A DNA stretch of 64,000 nucleotides from Natronomonas gomsonensis. GTDB taxonomy: Archaea > Halobacteriota > Halobacteria > Halobacteriales > Haloarculaceae. The stretch lies in contig NZ_JACAWU010000001.1 in the NCBI RefSeq assembly GCF_013391635.1, positions 620,001-684,000 of the forward strand. Reading direction: 5' to 3'. Positions 35,743-44,605 of this stretch are shown here, one piece after another; position 1 is the stretch's first letter, and each line of letters starts with the position of its first letter. The notes under the pieces were generated by a model. It saw only the letters and a program-made list of their open reading frames with translations. It did no database searches and was not told the origin of the DNA. The position numbers and the translations under genes were made by a program.

Positions 35743-37512
35743 ATGGCGACCGAAAACCGAACCGTCGAGGGCTTCGGCGACGTGAGCAAACTCAAGGGAC
35801 GCGTCTTCGAGGCGCTGTCGCTGACCGCATCGGTCATCGGCATCCTCGCGCTCGCGGTGTTGCTCGTCTACGTCACCATCGACGCCTTCGACCTCGCCTC
35901 GGCGAGCGATGAGTGGTTCCTCTCGTACTTCCTCACGTTGGTCGTGCCCGTCTTCGCATTCCTGCTGTACAGCGCCGACGACCGTCAAGTGACGAAACGG
36001 ACGCTGCTCGGACTGGGCGGCGGCATGGTCGCCGTCTTCGGGGTCTTCCAACTGCTCTCGGTAGTGGGGTTGTCGGTGCCGCGGCTCTCGTGGCCGCTCG
36101 CGTACATGTTCGTCGTCGCCGTCCCGATTGGAAGTTACACTGCGTACGCGGGGCTCCAGCGCCCGCTCGGCGCCGTCGGGATGGGCTTGCTGGGACGCAT
36201 CGTCGGCGGCATGGGTATCGCCGTCGCCATCACCGCGCTGTTCGTGCTGGTCGACGTTTACCAGTGGTTCCTCGCGTACTCAGTCGGCGTTCTCCCGGCA
36301 GTCGGCATCTACGCCGCGGCCAAGCTCAGGGGATACGGCCGGCTCGTCTACCTCGCACCCATCGTCGGCATCGGCGGACTCCTCGCTTCCTGGCCCCTCC
36401 GGGGCGCGTTGGTCGTCTTCCCGAGTACATGGCTCATCTACGTGTGGACGCTGGCCGTTCCGGTCGGCGTCGCCGCCGCAGCGCTCGTCGCCCGGCGGCG
36501 TGGTACCGTCGCCGCTGCGCTCGCCTTCGTCATCGCCGTCGGTGGGACCGCCGCGACCGGCTTCGGCGCCGGAACGCTCGGCGTCGGCCCCAACGGGGTC
36601 GTCCTGCTGTTCGTCACCGCCGCGGTTCCGGCCGGGCTGTACACCGACCGGATCGTCCAACAGCGTCGAGGCCGGGGCGGGCTTCTGTTGGGAGTACTCA
36701 TCGGCGCCGGCATCGTGGCGGGAACGCTCCTCGTCGATGCCTGGGGCGTCGCCGGCCCCGACCCGTGGCTCGACGCCTCCTTCGTGACGAGCGCCCCCTC
36801 TCCGATTGCGTCCGAAGCCGGGCTCTATCCCGCCATCATCGGTTCGATATTCGTCATCACAATGGTCGCCGTGCTGTCGTTCGCGCTGGGTGTCGGCACC
36901 GCCGTGTTCCTCGAAGATTACACCGCGGACACGGGCGCAGTCGGCGCGATAACGCGGCTGATTCAGGTCAACATCTCGAACCTCGCGGGCGTTCCGTCCG
37001 TCGTCTACGGCCTGCTCGGATTGGGGCTGTTCGTCAACCTCCTCGGACTCGGCTTCGGGACCGTCGTCGTCGCTTCGATTACGCTGTCGCTGCTCATCCT
37101 CCCCATCGTCGTCATCTCCGCACAGGAGGCCATCCGGTCGGTCCCCGACGACATGCGTCAGGCCTCCTACGGGATGGGCGCGACCCGCTGGCAGACGACG
37201 AAGAACGTCGTCCTGCCCGAGGCGATGCCCGGCATCCTCACGGGGACCATCCTCTCGTTGGGTCGGGCCATCGGCGAGACGGCACCGCTCATCATGATTG
37301 GCGCCCCGACGACGAACTTCAGTCCGCCGACGGCGCTGTTCGACCGCGTCAGCGCCATGCCGATGCAGATTTACGCGTGGTCCAGTTCCGCGAAACCCGA
37401 GTTCCAGTACGGCGTGATGGCCGCCGGCGTCGTCGTCCTGCTCGTGGTGCTCATCGGGATGAACGCGACGGCGATACTGATTCGGAACCGCTACGAGCGA
37501 AGCGACGGCTGA
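35743..37512 (+). CDS. pstA: Phosphate ABC transporter permease PstA, extended
   Basis: 589-residue permease. The C-terminal ~270 residues are a standard PstA domain, with the EAA loop DMRQASYGMGATRWQTTKNVVLPEA and the following TGTILSLGRAIGETAPLIM. The first ~320 residues are an additional membrane region with eight or more hydrophobic segments (about 25-48, 58-75, 85-105, 110-130, 140-165, 165-185, 195-215, 220-240 and later). Long PstA proteins of this kind are seen in haloarchaea. The usual next genes pstB and phoU are absent: the next gene is a convergent GIY-YIG gene 4 bp away, so the ATPase must be encoded elsewhere. Confidence 0.93.
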   Translation: MATENRTVEGFGDVSKLKGRVFEALSLTASVIGILALAVLLVYVTIDAFDLASASDEWFLSYFLTLVVPVFAFLLYSADDRQVTKRTLLGLGGGMVAVFGVFQLLSVVGLSVPRLSWPLAYMFVVAVPIGSYTAYAGLQRPLGAVGMGLLGRIVGGMGIAVAITALFVLVDVYQWFLAYSVGVLPAVGIYAAAKLRGYGRLVYLAPIVGIGGLLASWPLRGALVVFPSTWLIYVWTLAVPVGVAAAALVARRRGTVAAALAFVIAVGGTAATGFGAGTLGVGPNGVVLLFVTAAVPAGLYTDRIVQQRRGRGGLLLGVLIGAGIVAGTLLVDAWGVAGPDPWLDASFVTSAPSPIASEAGLYPAIIGSIFVITMVAVLSFALGVGTAVFLEDYTADTGAVGAITRLIQVNISNLAGVPSVVYGLLGLGLFVNLLGLGFGTVVVASITLSLLILPIVVISAQEAIRSVPDDMRQASYGMGATRWQTTKNVVLPEAMPGILTGTILSLGRAIGETAPLIMIGAPTTNFSPPTALFDRVSAMPMQIYAWSSSAKPEFQYGVMAAGVVVLLVVLIGMNATAILIRNRYERSDG

Positions 37513-37516
37513 ACGC

Positions 37517-37777
37517 TCACTCCTCGAAGACGAGTCGCTCCTTTTCGGCCCGCGAAAGCTGCTTTATCTCGTACTCCCGGGACATCGCCGCGGACTTCGA
37601 ATCGAAGGACTCGGTGTAAACGAGTTCGACCGGCGTGCGACCGCGGGTGTACTTCGCTCCCTCGCCGGCGTCGTGTTCTTGGACCCGCCGCTGTACGTCG
37701 GTGGTGTAGCCGGTGTACAGCGACCCGTCGACGCACTCGATGACGTACACGCAGTGGTCGACTGAGTCGCTACTCAT
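37517..37777 (-). CDS. GIY-YIG nuclease-fold protein
   Basis: 86-residue single-domain protein of the UPF0213/YhbQ type. [16 protein letters not shown] holds the GIY-YIG-like pair (VYV and YTG), [25 protein letters not shown] has the conserved Arg and the R-H pair, and the C-terminal helix [16 protein letters not shown] ends the domain. Members may cut structured or damaged DNA; physiological substrate unknown. It faces pstA convergently. Confidence 0.92.
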   Translation of the reverse strand: MSSDSVDHCVYVIECVDGSLYTGYTTDVQRRVQEHDAGEGAKYTRGRTPVELVYTESFDSKSAAMSREYEIKQLSRAEKERLVFEE

Positions 37778-37839
37778 TGTCGGCGTCGGTAGAACGAGGC
37801 ACCCTGTGGTTGGAACACAGTGCTACGACCGCAGGGCCG

Positions 37840-37986
37840 TTACTCGTGGGCACGGTCTCGCGAAACCTCGGCGATGCCGGCGTTCGCAGAGCAGTTCGGA
37901 CAGGCATGCACCCGTCCGCCTTCGTCCGCGAACACCCGGGCAAACCGGTCGGAGACGTGCGCGTCACAGTGGTTACACCTGGGCAT
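37840..37986 (-). CDS. Small single zinc-finger protein A
   Basis: 48 residues from ATG 37986: MPRCNHCDAHVSDRFARVFADEG, then ACPNC and a basic tail. Two CxxC knuckles (CNHC and CPNC) 27-30 residues apart form one zinc ribbon. It is clearly homologous to the protein at 41479-41637, both beginning MP-x-C-x-x-C and sharing the ARVF block. Such proteins are abundant in haloarchaea (DUF7563-type, from memory). Likely DNA, RNA or protein binding. Confidence 0.78.
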   Translation of the reverse strand: MPRCNHCDAHVSDRFARVFADEGGRVHACPNCSANAGIAEVSRDRAHE

Positions 37987-38103
37987 TCTGGCCGCCGACG
38001 CGGATATCCCTCGTCGGCTACCTTTTAGTTGGTTCTCTAGACACAAATACCCTCGCCAAACCGTACCATACAGCCGGTTTTCGGCCATGTTAGCACGGTC
38101 GAG

Positions 38104-38874
38104 TCACGACTCCGAACGGGCCGACGACACCGTCCGTGCGATGAGTCCCGCCTGCGACCCGGCGGTGAAGCCCGCATCGACGTTGACCACCGTAATCGGC
38201 GTACAGGACTGCAACATGCCGGCGAGGGCGGCCTCCCCGCGCCCGCCGTGGCCGTACCCCGTCGAGACGGGCAACCCGATGAGCGGCACGTCGACGAGCC
38301 CCGCGGCGACCGTCGGAAGGGCGCCTTCCCGGCCCGCCGCGACGATTAACACGTCCGCCGCACGGAGTTCTTCAAGACGGTCGAACAGTCGAGCGATACC
38401 GGCGACGCCCACGTCGTCGACGAACTCGACGATCGCGCCCATCTCCTCGGCGACGACCGCGGCCTCCCCCGCAGCGGCAGCGTCGGAGGTCCCCGCCGTG
38501 ACGACGGTGACGTTCGCATCGAGGTCCGGCGCCTCGTACTCCGGTGCGTGGACGACCAACGTTCGGGCGCGGGCATCGCGTTCGGTGTCGGCGTCGGGAA
38601 CCTCGTCGGCCAACCGAGTTTTGCAGGCGTCGACCGCGTCGTCGTCGGCCCGCGTGACCAACGCGGCCCCGGTCGTCTCGACCGCTGCAGCGGCCATCGA
38701 CGCCGTCTCCTGGGGCGTCTTGCCCGCCGCGAGTATCGCTTCGGGAATTCCGGTTCTGGACTCCCGGGCGGCGTCGAACCGCCCCGCCTCCGTTCGTGCG
38801 TAGCCGCTGAGTTCCGCCTGCGCCTCGGCGGGCGAGAGTTCGCCGTCGGCGACCGCATCGAGTATGTCGCGCAT
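38104..38874 (-). CDS. larB: LarB, pyridinium-3,5-biscarboxylic acid mononucleotide synthase
   Basis: 256-residue PurE-like (AIR carboxylase) protein. The N-terminal region is specific to LarB (MRDILDAVADGELSPAEAQAEL), and the carboxylase-like core is around residues 120-245 (VTVVTAGTSDAAAAGEAA, VGVAGIARLFDRL, IVAAGREGALPTVAAGLVDVPLIGLPVSTGYGHGG). LarB carboxylates and hydrolyses nicotinic acid adenine dinucleotide as the first step to the nickel-pincer cofactor of lactate racemase-type enzymes. Its partners larC and larE are not in the neighbourhood. Confidence 0.9.
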   Translation of the reverse strand: MRDILDAVADGELSPAEAQAELSGYARTEAGRFDAARESRTGIPEAILAAGKTPQETASMAAAAVETTGAALVTRADDDAVDACKTRLADEVPDADTERDARARTLVVHAPEYEAPDLDANVTVVTAGTSDAAAAGEAAVVAEEMGAIVEFVDDVGVAGIARLFDRLEELRAADVLIVAAGREGALPTVAAGLVDVPLIGLPVSTGYGHGGRGEAALAGMLQSCTPITVVNVDAGFTAGSQAGLIARTVSSARSES

Positions 38875-39100
38875 GGAAGACGTTCGTGGTCCCGAACGGG
38901 AAACTCTCGCGGTTCCGTACGCGACCGATACCGGGAATTACCGTCAGCGCGCGCGAGACGGGACCTACCGCCCGAACGGCCCACATCGAAGCCGACTAGC
39001 CACAAAGGATACGTAATCCGGGGAACTACCCCCTGGTTCATCCCGGTTCTTCACGGCTAAACCGGCAGTAGAAGCGGCGAGACCGCCCACGATTGGGAAC

Positions 39101-39109
39101 TTATATAAA
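39101..39109 (+). promoter_or_regulatory. TATA box of the DUF1931 gene
   Basis: TTATATAAA ends 25 bases before the ATG at 39135, the geometry of a leaderless haloarchaeal promoter. It is one of the clearest promoters in the window and supports the start chosen for the small histone-fold gene. Confidence 0.65.
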
Positions 39110-39134
39110 GGACCCCGGACAAACCGCGGCTTGT

Positions 39135-39302
39135 ATGGCAGACCTAATCGTCAAAGCCGCTGTGAAGGAAGCGCTGGATGACATGAACGTTGCCTCCGAC
39201 TTCTACGACGCCCTCGACGAGGAAGTCGAGGAGATCCTCGAGGACGCCGCCCGGCGTGCCGAGGCCAACGACCGGAAGACGGTCCAGCCGCGCGACCTGT
39301 AA
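39135..39302 (+). CDS. DUF1931 histone-fold protein
   Basis: 55 residues from ATG 39135. The sequence MADLIVKAAVKEALDDMNVA, then EEVEEILEDAARRAEANDRKTVQPRDL, matches the archaeal DUF1931 family, whose members adopt a histone-like fold (helix-strand-helix pairs, with the terminal T-V-x-P-R-D-L block similar to histone RPxDL motifs). It is probably an abundant DNA-associated or nucleoid protein. A strong TATA box lies 25 bases upstream. Confidence 0.88.
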   Translation: MADLIVKAAVKEALDDMNVASDFYDALDEEVEEILEDAARRAEANDRKTVQPRDL

Positions 39303-39370
39303 GGTCGAGAACCTCCGTTCCGTTTTTTTGACGCAGCGACCGAAAGCGGCGGCGCCGTTGACGGGAATCA

Positions 39371-40048
39371 CTACCGGCGAACGTCGACCGCGTCGCCGCC
39401 CACGTGAATCTCGTCGGCCAACCCGACGAACAGCCCGTGTTCGACGACGCCCGGGAGCGCCGAGAGGTCGGCCGCGAGCGCCTCCGCGTCGGCGATAGCG
39501 CCGAACGCACAGTCGACAACGAGGTTGCCGTTGTCGGTGACGACGGGGCCGTCTTTCCGTTCGGCCGCGCGGAGTTCCGGCGTCCCACCGAGGGCCGCCA
39601 GTTCCCGTTCGACGACGGGGACCGCATCGGGAAGTACCTCGACCGGGACGGCCGCGTCCAGCGGTTCGGCCAGTTTCGTCTCGTCGACGACGACGAGGAA
39701 CCGCTCGGCGGCGCTGTCGACGAGTTTCTCGCGAGCATGGGCCGCACCGCCCCCCTTTATCAACTCGAAGCCGGCCACCTGGTCGGCGCCGTCGATGGCC
39801 ACGTCTGGCGTTGCCTCCGCGAGCGTCGTCAGCGGGATGCCCACTTCCCGAGCGAGACGGCGGGCGCCGTGTGAGGTCGGGATACCGCGGATGTCGAGGC
39901 CCGAATCCACCCGCCGACCGAGTTCCCGGATGGCGTAGGCGGCCGTCGACCCCGTCCCGAGGCCGACGACCGCGCCGTCGGAGACGGTGTCGGCGGCGCT
40001 CTCGCCCGCACGGCGCTTGGCGTCGTCGGTCCCGCCCTGCTGTTTCAT
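39371..40048 (-). CDS. rpiA: Ribose-5-phosphate isomerase A
   Basis: 225 residues from ATG 40048. It interconverts ribose 5-phosphate and ribulose 5-phosphate. Motifs: GLGTGSTAAYAIREL (phosphate loop), TSHGARRLAREVGIPL, the DGADQVAGFELIKGGGAAHAREKLV block with active-site Asp, Lys and Glu, and the C-terminal DNGNLVVDCAFGAI. Length matches RpiA. It is divergent from the phosphohexomutase gene. Confidence 0.96.
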   Translation of the reverse strand: MKQQGGTDDAKRRAGESAADTVSDGAVVGLGTGSTAAYAIRELGRRVDSGLDIRGIPTSHGARRLAREVGIPLTTLAEATPDVAIDGADQVAGFELIKGGGAAHAREKLVDSAAERFLVVVDETKLAEPLDAAVPVEVLPDAVPVVERELAALGGTPELRAAERKDGPVVTDNGNLVVDCAFGAIADAEALAADLSALPGVVEHGLFVGLADEIHVGGDAVDVRR

Positions 40049-40133
40049 GTGCGCGAGTCGTGCCGACGCGGAAAAAGCCCTTGCGGTGGCTGACGACGGT
40101 CGGGTTTTTGACCGCCGCGAGCGATGACCGGAT

Positions 40134-41444
40134 ATGTTCGGAACGAGCGGCATCCGTGGACCCGTCGGAGAGGTCGTGACCGCCGAGTTGGCGCTGCAGG
40201 TGGGGCGGGCGGTCGGCGTCGAGACCGATCGGGTCGTCGTCGGCCGTGACGCCCGCGACAGCGGCGCCCTCCTCGTCGATTCGCTGACCGCCGGCCTCCG
40301 CGAGACGGGTACCGACGTAATCGATTTGGGCGTGGCGGCGACGCCGACGGTCGGCCGCGCCGTCGGGTGGCGAGGGGCCGACGCCGGCGTCGTCGTGACC
40401 GCGAGTCACAACCCACCCGAGGACAACGGACTGAAACTGTGGCAACCGACAGGACAGGCCTACGGGGCCACCGACCGCGAGCGCATCACCGAGCGCATCG
40501 AAGCCGACGACCCCGAGTTGGTGGCGTGGGACGGTCTGGGAACCCGAGTCTCCGGCACGGAGCGAGAGCGACACGTCGAGGCACTCGTCGAGGCCGCTGG
40601 CGGGCCGGACGCGCTCGACCTCTCGGTTGCCGTCGACCTCGGCAACGGTGCCGGCGGAATCAGCGCCGACGCTCTCATCGAGGCCGGCTGTGACGTGGAG
40701 ACGCTAAACGCCCAACCGGACGGTCGGTTCCCGGGACGACCCTCGGAGCCGACCCCGGAGAACTGCACTGCGCTCTCACATCTCGTCGCCGGGGGCGACT
40801 ACGAACTCGGAATCGCCCACGACGGCGACGCCGACCGGATGCGGGCGGTCGCCGACGACGGAACCTTCCTCTCGGGGGACACCCTGTTGGCGCTGTTCGC
40901 CGCCGACGCAGCCGAGGCGGGCGATTCCGTCGCCGTTCCCGTCGACACCAGCCTCGCAGTCGAGGACTTCCTCGCCGAGCGCGACGTGGGCGTCGTCCGA
41001 ACGCCGGTCGGCGACGCCTTCGTCTCGGAGGCCGCAGCCGAACCGGGGGTTGCCTTCGGCGGCGAACCCTCGGGAGCGTGGATTTGGCCCGAAGAGACGC
41101 TGTGTCCCGACGGTCCGCTGGCGGCGGCGCGAATCGCTGCCCTCGCCGCTGACAGGCCGCTTTCGGAGCGTATCGACGACATCCCGACGTACCCGATTCG
41201 GCGGGCGAACGTCGAATGCGAGGACAAATTCGCCGTGATGGACGGCGTCGAACGGCGCGTCAACGACGCCTACGACGACGTGGAGACGATGGACGGCGTC
41301 CGCGTCGGAACCGACGACGGGTGGTTCCTCGTGCGGGCCAGCGGGACCGAGTCGCTGGTCAGGGTTACTGCCGAGGCACGGGACGCCGACCGCGCCGAGG
41401 AACTGCTACAGCGGGCGCTGGAACTGCTCGAAGCGAGTCGGTGA
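40134..41444 (+). CDS. Phosphohexomutase (phosphoglucosamine/phosphomannomutase family)
   Basis: 436-residue enzyme with the four-domain alpha-D-phosphohexomutase layout. N-terminal MFGTSGIRGPVG, the phosphoserine loop VVTASHNPPEDNGLK with Ser91, the Mg2+ loop in HDGDADRMRA, the sugar-binding FGGEPSGAWI, and the C-terminal phosphate-binding RASGTESLVRVTAEA are all present. It moves phosphate between C1 and C6 of a hexose or hexosamine. Choice between GlmM and ManB-like activity cannot be made from sequence; haloarchaea have several paralogues. Confidence 0.92.
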   Translation: MFGTSGIRGPVGEVVTAELALQVGRAVGVETDRVVVGRDARDSGALLVDSLTAGLRETGTDVIDLGVAATPTVGRAVGWRGADAGVVVTASHNPPEDNGLKLWQPTGQAYGATDRERITERIEADDPELVAWDGLGTRVSGTERERHVEALVEAAGGPDALDLSVAVDLGNGAGGISADALIEAGCDVETLNAQPDGRFPGRPSEPTPENCTALSHLVAGGDYELGIAHDGDADRMRAVADDGTFLSGDTLLALFAADAAEAGDSVAVPVDTSLAVEDFLAERDVGVVRTPVGDAFVSEAAAEPGVAFGGEPSGAWIWPEETLCPDGPLAAARIAALAADRPLSERIDDIPTYPIRRANVECEDKFAVMDGVERRVNDAYDDVETMDGVRVGTDDGWFLVRASGTESLVRVTAEARDADRAEELLQRALELLEASR

Positions 41445-41478
41445 GAACGGCGGAGAAACGGTCAGAAGCCGGTGTCGG

Positions 41479-41637
41479 TCACGTGCGACGGGTCGAACGC
41501 GCCTCGCGAACGTCCGAGCCGTCGCGAATCTTGTCTTCGCACTGGGGGCAGACGCGTGGATTCTCGATTCCGTTCGGCGTGAAAACCCGTGCGTACGCTG
41601 CCGTCACGAACGCGCCACAGTTCTGGCATTCCGGCAT
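41479..41637 (-). CDS. Small single zinc-finger protein B
   Basis: 52 residues from ATG 41637. CQNC at residues 4-7 and CPQC at about 33-36 form one zinc ribbon; the ARVF block and the MP-x-C start match zinc-finger protein A at 37840-37986, though the spacing differs by a few residues. The C-terminal tail is basic. Role unknown, probably nucleic acid or protein binding. Confidence 0.75.
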   Translation of the reverse strand: MPECQNCGAFVTAAYARVFTPNGIENPRVCPQCEDKIRDGSDVREARSTRRT

Positions 41638-41762
41638 GTCAGGTAGGTTGGACCCGACACACATAATAATAGCGTGTGAACGGATGTCGAACCGCGAGGG
41701 AGAACCGCTCGAACGCCCGAAAACCGAAGTTTCGTCCGTGAAGGACCGTGAACGTTACAGTT

Positions 41763-42857
41763 TCACAACAACTCCAACAGCGCGTCGACGTCGGCCGCCG
41801 TGTTGAAGGCGTGGACCGACGCGCGAACGTCGCCCGACGGAACGTCGCGGACCGCGACGCCCGCCTCGCTGGCTCTGGCGACGAACCCCTCGGCGTCGTC
41901 GGCTTCGAAGGCGACGAGCCCGGATTCGTAGGCCTGCGGCGAGACGAGTCGGTCGCCCAGCCCCCCTTTCAGTCGGTCGGTCAACCGCTCGATGCGCGAC
42001 TCGACGGTCGAAAAGCCGATTTCGGAGAGCGTATCGAGACCCGCGACGAGACCGGCGTACGGCGCGACCGAACTGGTCGACACCTCGAAGCGGGCGGCCT
42101 CGGGTTTGTACTCGAGGTCAGGACCCGTCGAGTCGACCGTCCCGCTGTAGCCGATGTGTCGCGGCCGGAACTCCGCGATGGAGTCGGAGTCGACGTACAG
42201 AAACCCCGCCCCCCACGGCCCGAGCAGCCACTTGTGGCCCGAGGCACACACCGCGTCGGCGCCCCACTCCGTCACGTCGATGGGGTGTTGGCCGACGGTC
42301 TGAACCGCGTCGACGACGACGAGCGCTCCCTCCTCGTGGGCGATGTCGACCGCCTCCGAGACGTTCAATCGCGTCCCGTGGAGCCAACTCTCCGAACTGA
42401 GACAGACTAACCGCGCGTCGGCGACCGCCTCGCGGTAGGCATCCATCGGGAGTCGCCCGTCGGGACAGGGGACGGTGACGACCTCGATTCCCTCCGCTTC
42501 GAGTCGACGCCACGGGAGGACGCCGGAGGGGTGTTCGAGGTCGGTCCGGACCACCCGGTCGCCGGCGCTCCACTCGACGGCGTTGGCGATTCGACTGATG
42601 CCGTCACCCGTCGAGGCGACCAGCGCCACGTCGGCGGGGCGACAGCCGAGATACGCGCCGATGTGCTCCCGGGCGGCGTCCTTCGTCTCGGCGGCGGCCT
42701 CGTAGTGGTCACTCCGGCAGGCGTCGAACTCGTGGCTCCGCTGGGCCTCGACCGTCGCCTCGACGACGTGTCGGGGACTCGGCCCGCTCGCGCCGGTGTT
42801 CAGGTACACGCAGTCGTCACACGCCGGAATATCCGCGCGGAGTTCCTCGGGGGTCAT
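41763..42857 (-). CDS. Class V aminotransferase / cysteine desulfurase-like
   Basis: 364 residues from ATG 42857; an upstream in-frame start would overlap the divergent gene. PLP fold type I: NTGASGPSP near the N-terminus, STGDGISRIANAVEW for the phosphate cup, LVVVDAVQTVGQ with Asp183 for the pyridine nitrogen, and CASGHKWLLGPWGAGFLYV with the Schiff-base Lys209. No cysteine-desulfurase active-site Cys loop is evident, so isopenicillin-epimerase-like or a related lyase is as likely as SufS. Substrate unknown. Confidence 0.85.
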   Translation of the reverse strand: MTPEELRADIPACDDCVYLNTGASGPSPRHVVEATVEAQRSHEFDACRSDHYEAAAETKDAAREHIGAYLGCRPADVALVASTGDGISRIANAVEWSAGDRVVRTDLEHPSGVLPWRRLEAEGIEVVTVPCPDGRLPMDAYREAVADARLVCLSSESWLHGTRLNVSEAVDIAHEEGALVVVDAVQTVGQHPIDVTEWGADAVCASGHKWLLGPWGAGFLYVDSDSIAEFRPRHIGYSGTVDSTGPDLEYKPEAARFEVSTSSVAPYAGLVAGLDTLSEIGFSTVESRIERLTDRLKGGLGDRLVSPQAYESGLVAFEADDAEGFVARASEAGVAVRDVPSGDVRASVHAFNTAADVDALLELL

Positions 42858-42960
42858 GTCGCGGGCTTGGCCCGCCGGCGGCAAGTGTGTGCCGGCGAAG
42901 GCGTTCGGACGGTCGTCGGGGAACACAACGCGCTTGAGGCTACCGCCCGTCGGAGCGCGT

Positions 42961-43743
42961 ATGCCGACGGTCACGACAGACGGGACGACCCTGTACTACG
43001 AACTCGCCGGCGACGACGACCAGCCGACGGTGGTCTTCGTCCCCGACGCCGCGAGCGGCCCGTGGCTGTGGGGGTGGCAGGCACCATCGCTGACCGGGCC
43101 GTATCGGACGCTCGTCTACGCGCCGCGCGGCACCGACGGCTCCGATTCCGCGGCGCCGTACACCGTCGACCGGTTTGCCGCCGACCTGGAGGCCATCCTC
43201 GCCGCCGCCGACGTTCGGCGCGTCCACCTCGTCGGCGCCGGACTGGGTGCGATGGTCGCACTCCGGTACGCTCGGGAGTACGGCCGCGCCCGCTCGCTTT
43301 CGCTGTTCGGGGCGGCCGCCTCGGGTGACCACGTCGACAGCGAGACGCTGGCGACCCTTCACCCGGCCGACCCGACGCGGCTTCGGGAGTCGCTGGCGCT
43401 GGCGTTTTCCGACCGATTCTTCGCCGAAACCGGACTCATCGACCGCATCGTCGAGTGGCGCCGCGAGGAAGACGCCACCGGCGAGGCCCGAACCGGACAC
43501 CTCGAAGCGGTCCGCTCCTTCGAGGCCGGCCCGCTGTACGAACTGACCCTGCCGACGCTGGTGTGTCACGGCGTCGACGACCCCATCGTTCCAATCGAAG
43601 CCGGGCGGGACCTCACCGAGGACCTCCCGCGGGGCCGCTTCGAGGCCGTCGAGGGCAAGCGGTTCTGCTTCGTCGAACACGCCACAGCTGTGACGGACGC
43701 GATAGACGATTTTATCGACGAGACGGCTGCTGGCGACGATTGA
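42961..43743 (+). CDS. Alpha/beta-hydrolase fold protein lacking the nucleophilic Ser
   Basis: 260 residues. The fold is clear: VVFVPDAASGPWLWGWQ (oxyanion-loop region), VHLVGAGLGAMVALRYA at the nucleophile elbow, CHGVDDPIVPIEAG with the acid and FVEHATAVTDAIDDFI with the His. In place of Gly-x-Ser-x-Gly the elbow reads Gly92-Ala-Gly94-Leu-Gly96, so the nucleophile position holds Gly. Unless another residue substitutes, it is not a standard serine hydrolase; a binding, lyase or decarboxylase role is possible. Its start lies 103 bp from the divergent aminotransferase. Confidence 0.82.
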   Translation: MPTVTTDGTTLYYELAGDDDQPTVVFVPDAASGPWLWGWQAPSLTGPYRTLVYAPRGTDGSDSAAPYTVDRFAADLEAILAAADVRRVHLVGAGLGAMVALRYAREYGRARSLSLFGAAASGDHVDSETLATLHPADPTRLRESLALAFSDRFFAETGLIDRIVEWRREEDATGEARTGHLEAVRSFEAGPLYELTLPTLVCHGVDDPIVPIEAGRDLTEDLPRGRFEAVEGKRFCFVEHATAVTDAIDDFIDETAAGDD

Positions 43744-43836
43744 GCGACGGTTCGGTCGGACGAGCGGCGTCACAGGTCGGCGCGAACCTTCCCGGCGGCG
43801 CGGCCCTTTTGACCGTGGCTGTGATACCGGGTAGTA

Positions 43837-44529
43837 ATGCGACCACGTATCGCGCTGTTGGACGCCTCCCACGGCGACCCCAACACCTCACGGAACTTCC
43901 GACGGGAACTCGACGCCGACCTCTCGGTGTTCGGGGTTTCGGAGGGCCGACTTCCGGAGGGGTACGACTTCGACGGCGTCGTCGTCTCCGGGTCGCGGTC
44001 GTCCGTGTACGCCGACGAACCGTGGATAGAGGCGACCAGAGAGTGGGTTCGCGGCGCAATCGAACACGACCTGCCGGCGCTCGGCATCTGTTGGGGCCAC
44101 CAGTTGCTCGCCGACACCCTCGGCGGCACGGTCGAACCGATGGACGAGTACGAACTCGGCTACCGAACCGTCGAGCACACGGGTGACGACATCTTCGAGG
44201 ACATCCCCGAGTCGTTCACCGTGTTCACGACGCACTCGGATGCAGTGACCGAACTCCCCGACGGGGCCGACCGCATCGCCGAAAACGACTACGGCATCCA
44301 CGGCTTCCGTCACGGTCGGGTGTGGGGACTGCAGTCCCACCCCGAGTACGACCCCGAAACCGCCGAGGATGTCGTCCGCGGAAAAGACCACCTCGCCGAC
44401 GAGCTCATCGAATCGGTCTGTGCCGACATCACCGAGGAGCGCTACGCCGAGGCGCTGGCGGCGAAGGATATCTTCGAGAACTTCCGACGAGCGGTAACTC
44501 ACACGACCGAACCCGCTGCAGACGACTGA
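43837..44529 (+). CDS. Class I glutamine amidotransferase domain protein
   Basis: 230-residue stand-alone GATase1 domain. Nucleophile Cys85 in ALGICWGHQLLAD, His168 and Glu170 in GLQSHPEYD complete the triad. It resembles the GMP-synthase-like amidotransferases used for amine transfer or gamma-glutamyl hydrolysis. No synthetase domain is fused or adjacent, so the partner or substrate is unknown; gamma-glutamyl hydrolase activity is an option. Confidence 0.9.
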   Translation: MRPRIALLDASHGDPNTSRNFRRELDADLSVFGVSEGRLPEGYDFDGVVVSGSRSSVYADEPWIEATREWVRGAIEHDLPALGICWGHQLLADTLGGTVEPMDEYELGYRTVEHTGDDIFEDIPESFTVFTTHSDAVTELPDGADRIAENDYGIHGFRHGRVWGLQSHPEYDPETAEDVVRGKDHLADELIESVCADITEERYAEALAAKDIFENFRRAVTHTTEPAADD

Positions 44530-44605
44530 TTTTTTCCGCGGCCGACCGTCGACAACTCCGACTGCGTGGCCGAGCGTTTTTGGTGGTGCACTCCAAGGGG
44601 TTGGT

